Source of the DNA: Chloroflexota bacterium
GTDB taxonomy: Bacteria > Chloroflexota > Limnocylindria > QHBO01
Reading direction: 5' to 3'
DNA length: 64,000 nucleotides
NCBI GenBank assembly: GCA_003243965.1
Contig: QHBO01000016.1
Span: 195,076 to 259,075 of the forward strand
Positions 54,767 through 62,699 of this stretch are shown one piece after another. Below the pieces are notes generated by a model that was not told the DNA's origin, did no database searches, and was given only the letters and a program-made list of their open reading frames with translations. How positions within the stretch are numbered: position 1 is the first letter of the stretch; each line of letters begins with the position of its first letter. A program made the translations under genes and the position numbers.

Positions 54767-55522
54767 ATGCGCGTGATCCGGGTCGCGGCCGCCCGCGCCA
54801 CTCCCGCCGCTCGGGTACGCCGCGGCAGCGTGTGGCTTGCGATCCTCGTTCTGCCGTCCGCCACGCTCGCATTGGTCGTCGCCACCCCGCCTGCCTGGCG
54901 ACCGCTGGGCGGAGTGGCGCTGGCGGTGGGGCTCACCGTTGCGGTCGCGCTGCTGGTCAACGAGCTGCGGGAGCGTGGACGCCCCAACCGGGACGTCGAG
55001 CGCCTTCTGGCACCGATATTCGGCGAAGAGTACGTGCTCATCGTCGGCCTCCACGTACCGGCGACGCGCGGCGAGCTGGCGGCGCTCCTGGTCGGGCCGG
55101 CCGGTGTCCGCGCGCTGCTGGCTCGGCGCTGGGAACATCGGTTCCGGGTCCGGGGCCGCGCCTGGGAGGTCGGAGCCGAGCAGGGATGGGTGCCGTTCGC
55201 GGAGAATCCGTCGTTCGATGCGCTCGCCCTCCGCGAGGCGGTCGAGCAGTGGATCGCCGTGACCTCAGGCGAACCGGGCATTCCGATCGCCGCCACCATC
55301 GTCTTCCCGCGCGCCGGAAGCCGGGTCATCCTCCAGGAGCCGGACGTCGAGATCGTGACCCGCGACAACGCCCCGTGGTGGGCGCAGCGCATCGGCCGTG
55401 TGCAACGGCTCGACGCCTTCCGCGCGACACGCCTGGTCGACGCGCTGCTGACCGCCGCTCGGCCCGACGCCCGCGCTCGGTTGCCACGCCAGGGCGAGGC
55501 GGTCGCCCCGCCCCGAGGCTAG
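54767..55522 (+). CDS. Membrane protein with possible degenerate nuclease-related (NERD-like) domain
   Basis: Two N-terminal TM segments, then EEYVLIVGLHVPATRGELAALLVGPAGVRALLARRWEHRFRVRGRAWEV; NERD assignment is tentative. Confidence 0.5.
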   Translation: MRVIRVAAARATPAARVRRGSVWLAILVLPSATLALVVATPPAWRPLGGVALAVGLTVAVALLVNELRERGRPNRDVERLLAPIFGEEYVLIVGLHVPATRGELAALLVGPAGVRALLARRWEHRFRVRGRAWEVGAEQGWVPFAENPSFDALALREAVEQWIAVTSGEPGIPIAATIVFPRAGSRVILQEPDVEIVTRDNAPWWAQRIGRVQRLDAFRATRLVDALLTAARPDARARLPRQGEAVAPPRG

Positions 55523-57261
55523 CCCTCCTCGGCGACGCCGGTCGCCGCGATCCGCTCGGTGGTGCCGCCGGCGCCGGTGGCAAGCAGGATCCGGCCGCTC
55601 GCCTGGGCCACGTACAGCGACTCGGCGCTCGCCAGGGTGTCGATCTCGGCCGGCGTCTTGTCGGTGCGGATGCGCATGATCCTCGGAAAGCGCAGCGCAA
55701 AGCCGGACCGATGCCGACCGCTGCGATGAATGCGGTCGAACGCGATCTCTACGACCACCTCTGGCACCACGGTCCGGTAGCGACCGAAGTCACGGAGCGT
55801 GATCGAGGTGAATCGAGCGGTCATCTCGGCGATCTCGGCATCGGTCAGCCCGGTGTAGGCCTTGCCGATGGTCAGCAGCCGGTCGTCGTCTTCGCCGGCC
55901 CGAACGGCGAACGTGTAATCGGAGAGCACACCACGCCGCTTCCCGTGCCCCCACTCGACGCCGACCACCACACAGTCGAGGGTCGCCAGCGCTCGCTTCA
56001 GCTTCAACCATCCAAGCCCGCGACGTCCGGGCTGGTATGCGGAGCCCGGGTCCTTGACCATCAGCCCCTCGTTACGCCGTTGTCGCGCGTCGTCGAACGC
56101 CACGTCGATCTGGTCCGCACCGCGGGCCGTGGCCAGGTGCGAGTAGAGCACCCGCTCACCGGTACGCTCCGGTAGCCGCAGCGCCTCGAGCGCAGCCCGC
56201 CGCTCTCGCAGCGGGAGGTCGAGCAGATCGCTGCCGTCCAGGTGGAGCAGGTCGAACGCCACCAGCGCCACCGGCACGCGCTCCAGCAGCTCCGGATCCG
56301 GCCGCACCCGCCCGAGGCGCGTCTGCAGGCTCGCGAAGTCGAGCATCGCACCTTCACGGAAGGGGACCAGCTCGCCGTCGAGGACCATCTGCCCGGGGAG
56401 CGTCGCAAAGGCGGAGGCAACCTCCGGGAATGAGACGGTGACGTCCTTGAGGTCGCGGCTGAAGAGGCATGGCGCCAGGTCGGGGCCAACATGCAGCTGG
56501 GCGCGAATTCCGTCGTACTTGTCCTCGATCCAGGCCTCCTCGCCGACACGGCGCACCACGTCGTCCGCATCCGCGACCGGCGTCGCCAACATGCAGCGCA
56601 GCGGCCGCCCGAGGCGCAACGCGGCCTCGCCGAGCCGATCGTCCGCGGCCAGCAGGGCGACCTCGCCCGGCTCACCGATCAGCGTCAGCGCCCGCCCCAC
56701 CGCGGCCGGGTCGTGGCCAAACGCCGCCGCGATCGCCTCTTCCAGGATCCCCTCGCGCAGCCCGATACGCAGCTCGCGCGCCGCGATGCGGCCGATGTAG
56801 CGCGCTTCGGCGGGGCCGACGCGCTCGAACAGGCAGCGCAGCAGACCCACTCGCCCCTCCCCGGACGAGGCCTCCGCGATCCGGCGGAACACCGCCTCGA
56901 CACCGGCCAGCGTCGCCACATCATCGGCGACCGTCCGCTCGTCGCCGATGTGCAACCGGGTCGCGAGCAACTCCGCTGCGACATCGCCGAAGTCGGAGTG
57001 GCGCAGGTACGCCTCGTGCATCGCCTCCTCGCTCGCCCCGGAAGCGGCGCCGAGCGCGGCAGACTGCTGGACCCAGCCGAGCCCCAGCCGGTCGGCGGCA
57101 CCAGGGAGCGGACGTCCCGCAAAGAAGGTCGCGGCGCGCGGGACATCGGGCGTCTCGAGCTCGCGGAGGTAGGCCGCCAGCAGGTCACGTTTGCGGAGCC
57201 TGGATCTGGTGGCGGCGACGGCGTCGGCCGTCCGCGCGAACGCTGCAAAGGGCGACGACAT
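55519..57261 (-). CDS. lig: ATP-dependent DNA ligase
   Basis: Catalytic KxDG in EAWIEDKYDGIRAQLH, MVLDGELVPF, FDLLHLDGSDLLD, EGLMVKDPGSAYQPGRRGLGWLKLKR. Confidence 0.96.
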   Translation of the reverse strand: MSSPFAAFARTADAVAATRSRLRKRDLLAAYLRELETPDVPRAATFFAGRPLPGAADRLGLGWVQQSAALGAASGASEEAMHEAYLRHSDFGDVAAELLATRLHIGDERTVADDVATLAGVEAVFRRIAEASSGEGRVGLLRCLFERVGPAEARYIGRIAARELRIGLREGILEEAIAAAFGHDPAAVGRALTLIGEPGEVALLAADDRLGEAALRLGRPLRCMLATPVADADDVVRRVGEEAWIEDKYDGIRAQLHVGPDLAPCLFSRDLKDVTVSFPEVASAFATLPGQMVLDGELVPFREGAMLDFASLQTRLGRVRPDPELLERVPVALVAFDLLHLDGSDLLDLPLRERRAALEALRLPERTGERVLYSHLATARGADQIDVAFDDARQRRNEGLMVKDPGSAYQPGRRGLGWLKLKRALATLDCVVVGVEWGHGKRRGVLSDYTFAVRAGEDDDRLLTIGKAYTGLTDAEIAEMTARFTSITLRDFGRYRTVVPEVVVEIAFDRIHRSGRHRSGFALRFPRIMRIRTDKTPAEIDTLASAESLYVAQASGRILLATGAGGTTERIAATGVAEEG

Positions 57262-57405
57262 CGGTCGAGCAGTCTAGAGCCCGGCGCCGTCTCACGGCCC
57301 GCTCACCCGCGCTTGCAGGCGAGCCGCTGGGCTTCTAAGGAGCGGAACGGCTACAGCAACAGCGCCCATCCCTGGCGCGAGGAGCGCTACGCGAAGTTCT
57401 GACCG

Positions 57406-57630
57406 CTACGCGTCGTCGAGCCGCTTGGCCCGATCGATCAGCTCGGCAACCTTGCGGCCGCCCTTGCGACCGATGTCCTGGAAGTGCTCGTGCGGGTAGC
57501 GCTCGCTGACCGCTTTCCCGCCCTTTTGGCCGATCTCCTGATAGAACTCCGCGCCGTAGCGGGCGCGGGTCGTCTTGCCGCCTTTGCGTCCAGCCTCGCG
57601 GACGCTCATGTTTCCGTTGTTGTCAACCAT
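57406..57630 (-). CDS. KGG-repeat stress protein (GsiB/Em-like), 74 aa
   Basis: MVDNNGNMSVREAGRKGGKTTRARYGAEFYQEIGQKGGKAVSERYPHEHFQDIGRKGGRKVAELIDRAKRLDDA with three KGG repeats. Confidence 0.9.
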   Translation of the reverse strand: MVDNNGNMSVREAGRKGGKTTRARYGAEFYQEIGQKGGKAVSERYPHEHFQDIGRKGGRKVAELIDRAKRLDDA

Positions 57631-57762
57631 GCGGGCCTCACCGATGTCGTGTGGTCGGTGGCTGCCCGGCACGTTGCAAGTTGCATACCGTCGGCCGGGA
57701 GGGGAACTGTTCGCCCGGCCAGGCGCGGGCCCGGTCGACGCGGCCCGTAGAATGGCCGGCCA

Positions 57763-58074
57763 ATGCACCCGTTTGTGCGCAGCCTGGTCATCGGAATCGT
57801 CGGCCTGATCGTCGCCGGCGGGCTGATCACGGTCAGCGTCCTGAGCGGCCGCTCCGGCCTCTCCCTGCCGGCACTGGTGGCGGCCGGCGGGATCACCGCG
57901 CTGGTTGGCATCTTCGTTTTCGTGCGGGCATGTGTCTGGTCGCTGCGGACCTACCGGGCGGGTGCCACGGGCAGCTCGATGGGAATCGCGGTCGCCGGCG
58001 GGATCATGGTGCTGGTGGCCGCACTGGCGCTGGGAGGGCTCGCACTGCTGGCGCTCACCTTCATCTTCGACTGA
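57763..58074 (+). CDS. Small integral membrane protein (103 aa), hypothetical
   Basis: MHPFVRSLVIGIVGLIVAGGLITVSVLSG...ALVAAGGITALVGIFVFVRACVWSLRTY...; 3 predicted TM segments. Confidence 0.65.
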   Translation: MHPFVRSLVIGIVGLIVAGGLITVSVLSGRSGLSLPALVAAGGITALVGIFVFVRACVWSLRTYRAGATGSSMGIAVAGGIMVLVAALALGGLALLALTFIFD

Positions 58075-58126
58075 CCGGCATGCGGTCCGCGGCCGGCACG
58101 GCTTGCTACGATGCGGCGAACCCGGC

Positions 58127-58200
58127 GCCCCCATCGTCTAGAGGCCTAGGACGCCACCCTTTCAAGGTGGAGATCACCGGTTCGAATCCGGTTGGGGGCA
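58127..58200 (+). tRNA. tRNA-Glu (anticodon TTC)
   Basis: GCCCCCATCGTCTAGAGGCCTAGGACGCCACCCTTTCAAGGTGGAGATCACCGGTTCGAATCCGGTTGGGGGCA; acceptor GCCCCCA/TGGGGGC, anticodon arm CCACC-CTTTCAA-GGTGG, T arm CCGGTTCGAATCCGG. Confidence 0.97.
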
Positions 58201-58206
58201 CACCCG

Positions 58207-58386
58207 TCAGACGTGGTTGATCTCGACCCGCTCTCCGCAGTTGGGGCAATACAGGAGCAGCAGCTTGGGATCCTCCGGGATCGGGCGCCAGCTGTAGACA
58301 TCCTGTTCGCCGATCTGCTCGCCGCAGTGCGGGCACTCATAGCCGAGCTCCAGCCACTGGTCACGGGGGACGTTCTGGCGTCCCAT
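58207..58386 (-). CDS. Small zinc-ribbon protein (59 aa)
   Basis: MGRQNVPRDQWLELGYECPHCGEQIGEQDVYSWRPIPEDPKLLLLYCPNCGERVEINHV with two CxxC. Confidence 0.75.
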   Translation of the reverse strand: MGRQNVPRDQWLELGYECPHCGEQIGEQDVYSWRPIPEDPKLLLLYCPNCGERVEINHV

Positions 58387-58868
58387 CAGGCCCTCGGGCC
58401 GTCGCCAGGCTCGCGCTCGGCCACAGGCCGCGGGGGCGGCGGTGGTTCCCAGCCAAGCTTGCGCGGCGAGCCGGGCGGGGTGGAGCCACCACTCAGGTCG
58501 GCGGCGGCGATCGCGGCGCGTGTCTCGCGGGCCCTCGCCGACTCGGCGAGCAGCGGGTAGGACATTGCGGCATACCCCGGCCATTGCCCGACCCCGCCGT
58601 CGCGGATCATGACCATCGACCTGCTGAACGAGCCGGTCACGTCGCGCGCCGAGCGGTCGAGCACCTCGTAGTCGTGGCTCGTCAGCTCTCGGAGCGCCGC
58701 CGGCAGCGTTTCGGGCAGGTATGTCGGATTCGGATTCACCGCCAGGGCACGATCGATGGCGGCGAGCACCACCTCATCGGTCAGGCCTCGTGGAAGGGGG
58801 CGACTGATGTGGTCCATCCGGGGATCCCGGGTGGGGCCGCTGAGGGTCCGCACGATCTTCTTGAACAT
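58386..58868 (-). CDS. Hypothetical protein (160 aa)
   Basis: MFKKIVRTLSGPTRDPRMDHISRPLPRGLTDEVVLAAIDRALAVNPNPTYLPETLPAALRELTSHDYEVLDRSARDVTGSFSRSM...; overlaps the zinc-ribbon start. Confidence 0.6.
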   Translation of the reverse strand: MFKKIVRTLSGPTRDPRMDHISRPLPRGLTDEVVLAAIDRALAVNPNPTYLPETLPAALRELTSHDYEVLDRSARDVTGSFSRSMVMIRDGGVGQWPGYAAMSYPLLAESARARETRAAIAAADLSGGSTPPGSPRKLGWEPPPPPRPVAEREPGDGPRA

Positions 58869-59024
58869 GGGCCCGGCGATTGTAGCGTCAGGCTCGTCAG
58901 GTCGGGCCTCGGCACACCGGTTGATATACTGACCGCCCCGTGGGGAACCCCTCGCCTTCGGCGCGGCCTCGGCAGACGCCTTCAGCGCTGTCACGTTCTC
59001 ACGACCTAGGGAGAGGCTGATCTG

Positions 59025-59897
59025 GTGCGCGTGCGTAAGGCCGTCCTTCCGGCCGCCGGCTTCGGGACCCGCTTCCTGCCGGCGACCAAGGCGATCCCCA
59101 AGGAACTGCTGCCGCTCGTCGATCGGCCGATCATCCAGTACGCGGTGGAGGAGGCGCTCGCCTCCGGGATCGAGCAGATCATCATCGTCATCTCCACCGG
59201 GCGCAGTGCGATCGAGGACCACTTCGACTCGAACCCGACGCTTGAGCGCTGGCTGGAGGAGCGCGGCGACATCGAAATGCTCCGCCACATCCGGCGGATC
59301 AGCGAAATCGGTCCGATCGCCTTCGTGCACCAGAAGGAGCAGCTCGGCCTGGGGCACGCGGTGCTGATGGCCAAGGAGCTCGTCGGCGACGAACCCTTCG
59401 CCGTGCTCCTCTCCGACGACGTGATGCTCAACCCCGGTGGACCGCCGGTCACCCGGCAGCTGATCGACATCCATAAGGCGCACCGGGGCTCGGTGGTGGC
59501 CGTCCAGCGCGTGCCGCACGCCGAGGTGCCGCGCTACGGGATCGTGGCGCCCGTGCGCGAGGAGGGGCGGCTGGTCGAGATCGGCGACCTCGTCGAGAAA
59601 CCGGACGTCGACGATGCGCCATCCGAGCTTGCGGTGCTCGGCCGGTACGTCCTGACGCCCAAGATCTTCGACCTGCTGGAGCAGACCCAGAGCGGGGCGG
59701 GGGGCGAGATCCAGCTGACCGATGCGATCAAGGCCCTGATGCAGGAGCAGCCGGTCTTCGGCTACCAGTTCGACGGGACCCGGCACGACGCCGGCACCCG
59801 GCTCGGGTGGCTGATGGCGAACGTGTCGCTGGCCCTCGAGTCCGAGGTTGCCGAGGAGGTCCGCGGCTACATCCGCGGACTCGACCTGCGAGACTGA
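59025..59897 (+). CDS. galU: UTP-glucose-1-phosphate uridylyltransferase
   Basis: VRKAVLPAAGFGTRFLPATKAIPKELLPLVDRPIIQYAVEEAL, FVHQKEQLGLGHAVL, VAVQRVPHAEVPRYGIV; GTG start. Confidence 0.97.
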   Translation: MRVRKAVLPAAGFGTRFLPATKAIPKELLPLVDRPIIQYAVEEALASGIEQIIIVISTGRSAIEDHFDSNPTLERWLEERGDIEMLRHIRRISEIGPIAFVHQKEQLGLGHAVLMAKELVGDEPFAVLLSDDVMLNPGGPPVTRQLIDIHKAHRGSVVAVQRVPHAEVPRYGIVAPVREEGRLVEIGDLVEKPDVDDAPSELAVLGRYVLTPKIFDLLEQTQSGAGGEIQLTDAIKALMQEQPVFGYQFDGTRHDAGTRLGWLMANVSLALESEVAEEVRGYIRGLDLRD

Positions 59898-59961
59898 CCG
59901 GCGCAGTGGCGTCGCGAGCCGCAGACGTCGCGCCGCACAGAGGGCGGGCCGCAGGGTGGAG

Positions 59962-61620
59962 ATGATCGGCAGGCTGGTCGGCGGGCGGTATCGGATCATC
60001 GCACCGCTCGGCGAGGGCGGGATGGCCACCATCTGGCGGGCACTCGACGAGCAGCTCGATCGGGAAGTGGCGGTCAAGCTGCTCCGGCCGCAGTACGGAT
60101 CGGACGCCGGCTTCGCGGCGCGCTTCCGCCAGGAGGCTCGCTCGGCCGGCTCTCTCTCGCACCCCAACATCGTCAGCGTGTTCGACTACGGGACGGACCC
60201 GACCGACGACAACCAGTACATCGTCATGGAGCTGGTCGAGGGCGACAACCTGTCCACCGTCCTCCACGAGCGGGGCAGCCTGTCGACCGAGGATTCGGTG
60301 CGGGTCGCGATCGCGATCGCGTCGGCGCTGGAGGCCGCGCACCGGCGGGGCATCGTCCACCGCGACGTCAAGCCGGGCAACATCCTGATCACCGACGAGG
60401 GCGACGTGAAGGTCACCGACTTTGGGATCGCGAGGGCGGTCAGCGAGGCGAGCATGACGGTCACCGGCACCACCCTCGGCTCGGTCCACTACTTCTCTCC
60501 GGAGCAGGCGCGAGGCGATGAGGTGACGGGCGCCAGCGACGTGTACTCGCTGGGCATCGTGCTGTACGAGATGCTCACCGGACGGCGCCCGTTCGAGGGC
60601 GACTCGGCCGCGGGCGTCGCTCTGCGGCGGCTCAACGAGGACCCGCTGCCGCCCTCCACCTACAAGCCGGTGCCAGCCGGCCTGTCGGCGATCATAATGC
60701 GCGCCCTTGAGCGGGATCCGGCACGCCGCTTCCCCGACGCCGGCTCGCTTGCAGAGGCACTCCGGGTCTGGCGCCGAAACCCCGACGAGCCGGCCCCCCT
60801 GGGCGCAGCCGGTTCGGCGGGAGTGGCGGGCGCCCGGGGAGTGGCGGGCGCCGCGGCGCTGGCGGCGACTGAGGCCGCCGCAACCGTCCCCACGTCCGGC
60901 GATCCGACCGTCTACGTCCCGCCTCGCGTGGCGCGCCCGTCCGACCGCGCGGTGGCAGGACGGCCGCCGTACCGCGCCGCTCCACAGCGGCGCCGCGGCC
61001 AGCCGTGGTGGATCTGGCTGTTGGTGCTGCTCGCGTTGATCCTGCTCGGGACGATCGGCTTCCTGGCATCCCAGATCCTTGGCGGGCTGGGCAGCGGCGC
61101 CACGACGACCCCCGCGGTGGCGGCCGTCGACCTGCCCAATTGGGTCGGCAAGCCGATCGCCGAGGTGCGGCGCTCCGCCGACAGCCTGGGGATCACCTTG
61201 AACCCCAGCCAGGTGGCGAGCGAAAAGCCCGTCGGCACGGTTATCGGCATGGCGCCGCCGGCGGGGACGCAGGTCCACAAGGGGAGCAGCGTCGCGGTGC
61301 AGGTCAGCAGCGGTCCACAGATGGTGTCCGTACCGCCGCTGATCGGGCAGACGACCGATCAGGCGAACCAGACCCTACAGTCAGCGGGGCTGACGCTCGG
61401 CACCGTGACGCCAGAGGCGAGCGGGGCCGACAAGGGGACGGTCATCCGCAGCGTACCGCCGGCAGGTGATGTCGTCGCCAAAGGCAGCCCGGTGAGTGTC
61501 GTGGTCTCGTCCGGCCCCACACCGACGCCCAGCCCGACCCCGACCCCGTCGCCAACACCCAGCCCAACGCTTCGGCCGACACCCAGCCCCTCACCCTCGA
61601 CCGCGCCACCCACGCCCTGA
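59962..61620 (+). CDS. PknB-type serine/threonine protein kinase with two PASTA domains
   Basis: GEGGMATIWRALDEQLDREVAVKLL, IVHRDVKPGNILI, KVTDFGIARA; TM; two PASTA repeats; P/T/S-rich tail. Confidence 0.96.
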   Translation: MIGRLVGGRYRIIAPLGEGGMATIWRALDEQLDREVAVKLLRPQYGSDAGFAARFRQEARSAGSLSHPNIVSVFDYGTDPTDDNQYIVMELVEGDNLSTVLHERGSLSTEDSVRVAIAIASALEAAHRRGIVHRDVKPGNILITDEGDVKVTDFGIARAVSEASMTVTGTTLGSVHYFSPEQARGDEVTGASDVYSLGIVLYEMLTGRRPFEGDSAAGVALRRLNEDPLPPSTYKPVPAGLSAIIMRALERDPARRFPDAGSLAEALRVWRRNPDEPAPLGAAGSAGVAGARGVAGAAALAATEAAATVPTSGDPTVYVPPRVARPSDRAVAGRPPYRAAPQRRRGQPWWIWLLVLLALILLGTIGFLASQILGGLGSGATTTPAVAAVDLPNWVGKPIAEVRRSADSLGITLNPSQVASEKPVGTVIGMAPPAGTQVHKGSSVAVQVSSGPQMVSVPPLIGQTTDQANQTLQSAGLTLGTVTPEASGADKGTVIRSVPPAGDVVAKGSPVSVVVSSGPTPTPSPTPTPSPTPSPTLRPTPSPSPSTAPPTP

Positions 61621-61710
61621 AGGCAGCGCTGCTGCCGGCTGCCGTCACCCGCCTCCGGTGCTAGGATGCGACCCGCCCATCATCGGGCAGAAGATCCCAA
61701 GGAGGAGTGA

Positions 61711-62034
61711 ATGGCTGCCCCGAGGACCGTCGACGAGTCGACGTTCGAGGCGGAGGTGCTCAACGCGGAACAGCCGGTGCTCGTCGATTTCTGGGCGCCG
61801 TGGTGCGGGCCATGCCGACTCGTCTCCCCGGTGGTCGAGAGCTTCGGTGAGTCGCACGCCGACAAGATCGCGACCGCCAAGGTCAACACCGATGAGAACC
61901 AGCAGCTGGCGATGCGGTACAGCATCTTCAGCATCCCGACCCTGATCGTGTTCAAGGATGGCCGCGAGGCCGCCCGACTGGTCGGCTACATGCCCCAGGA
62001 GGCGATGGAGGCGCGGCTCGCGCAGTTCCTGTAG
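61711..62034 (+). CDS. trxA: Thioredoxin
   Basis: VLVDFWAPWCGPCRLVSPVVESF...FSIPTLIVFKDGREAARLVGYMP. Confidence 0.97.
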   Translation: MAAPRTVDESTFEAEVLNAEQPVLVDFWAPWCGPCRLVSPVVESFGESHADKIATAKVNTDENQQLAMRYSIFSIPTLIVFKDGREAARLVGYMPQEAMEARLAQFL

Positions 62035-62057
62035 CCCACGCCACGCCTGAGCCCGAT

Positions 62058-62081
62058 GGCCGGCCCGGGGGCCGGCCGTTT
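62058..62081 (+). terminator. Candidate terminator hairpin after thioredoxin
   Basis: GGCCGGCCC-GG-GGGCCGGCC perfect 9-bp stem followed by GTTT; short U-tract. Confidence 0.5.
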
Positions 62082-62130
62082 GGCGACGCGGCGCTACACT
62101 CGTCCCCGCACCGGGAGGCATGACCCAGAG

Positions 62131-62688
62131 TTGATCATCAAGACCGAGCGCCGTGCCGGCGCGGATCGTCGCCGCTCCAACGATCCGTTCGCCCCCGACC
62201 GACGGGAGGCCGACCGCCGCACAATGTGCTGGGAGGTCGAGAACTGCGACCTGACGATTCGCTATCGGTGTCCTGCCTTCATCCTGCGCCGGCCGTGCTG
62301 GGAGCTGTGGGCTGTCGAGGGGGTGGGGCCGGCGCGGGCCTGCTGCTACAACGACAAGGAATGCGCGCCCGGCCGTTGCGTGATCGCGGAGAAGCGATTC
62401 GCCGCCGAGCCTCAGCCATTGACCGTGCACATCGGCCGGCGCGGCATGCCGCTCGGCTACACACGCCCCCGACGCCACAGCTGCCCCCACTTCTACCTGA
62501 CCCATGGCGGCTCGGGCCGGGTCCCGGTCGAGGCACCGCAACTGCTGCGCACGCTCATGAAGCAGGAGGGAGCGGTCGCGCGCTGCCAGTTGCGCGGCGG
62601 GGTGCACCTCGACTCCGGATACGTCACCGACCTGTGCCTGACGGGGCAGTTCCAGGACTGCGTCTTCTTCGAGGACGAGGGGGCCTGA
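62131..62688 (+). CDS. Cysteine-rich protein (two-CW-like), hypothetical; TTG start proposed
   Basis: MCWEVENCDLTIRYRCPAFILRRPCWELWAVEGVGPARACCYNDKECAPGRC with paired CWE motifs; ORF reported as 62056..62688. Confidence 0.6.
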   Translation: MIIKTERRAGADRRRSNDPFAPDRREADRRTMCWEVENCDLTIRYRCPAFILRRPCWELWAVEGVGPARACCYNDKECAPGRCVIAEKRFAAEPQPLTVHIGRRGMPLGYTRPRRHSCPHFYLTHGGSGRVPVEAPQLLRTLMKQEGAVARCQLRGGVHLDSGYVTDLCLTGQFQDCVFFEDEGA

Positions 62689-62699
62689 GCCACCCAGCG

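Noticed and set aside
57330-57402. Short peptide-like plus-strand segment KERNGYSNSAHPWREERYAKF*, preceded by AAGGAG
   Set aside because: No convincing start codon after the SD-like sequence and too short to judge; may be chance or a gene remnant.
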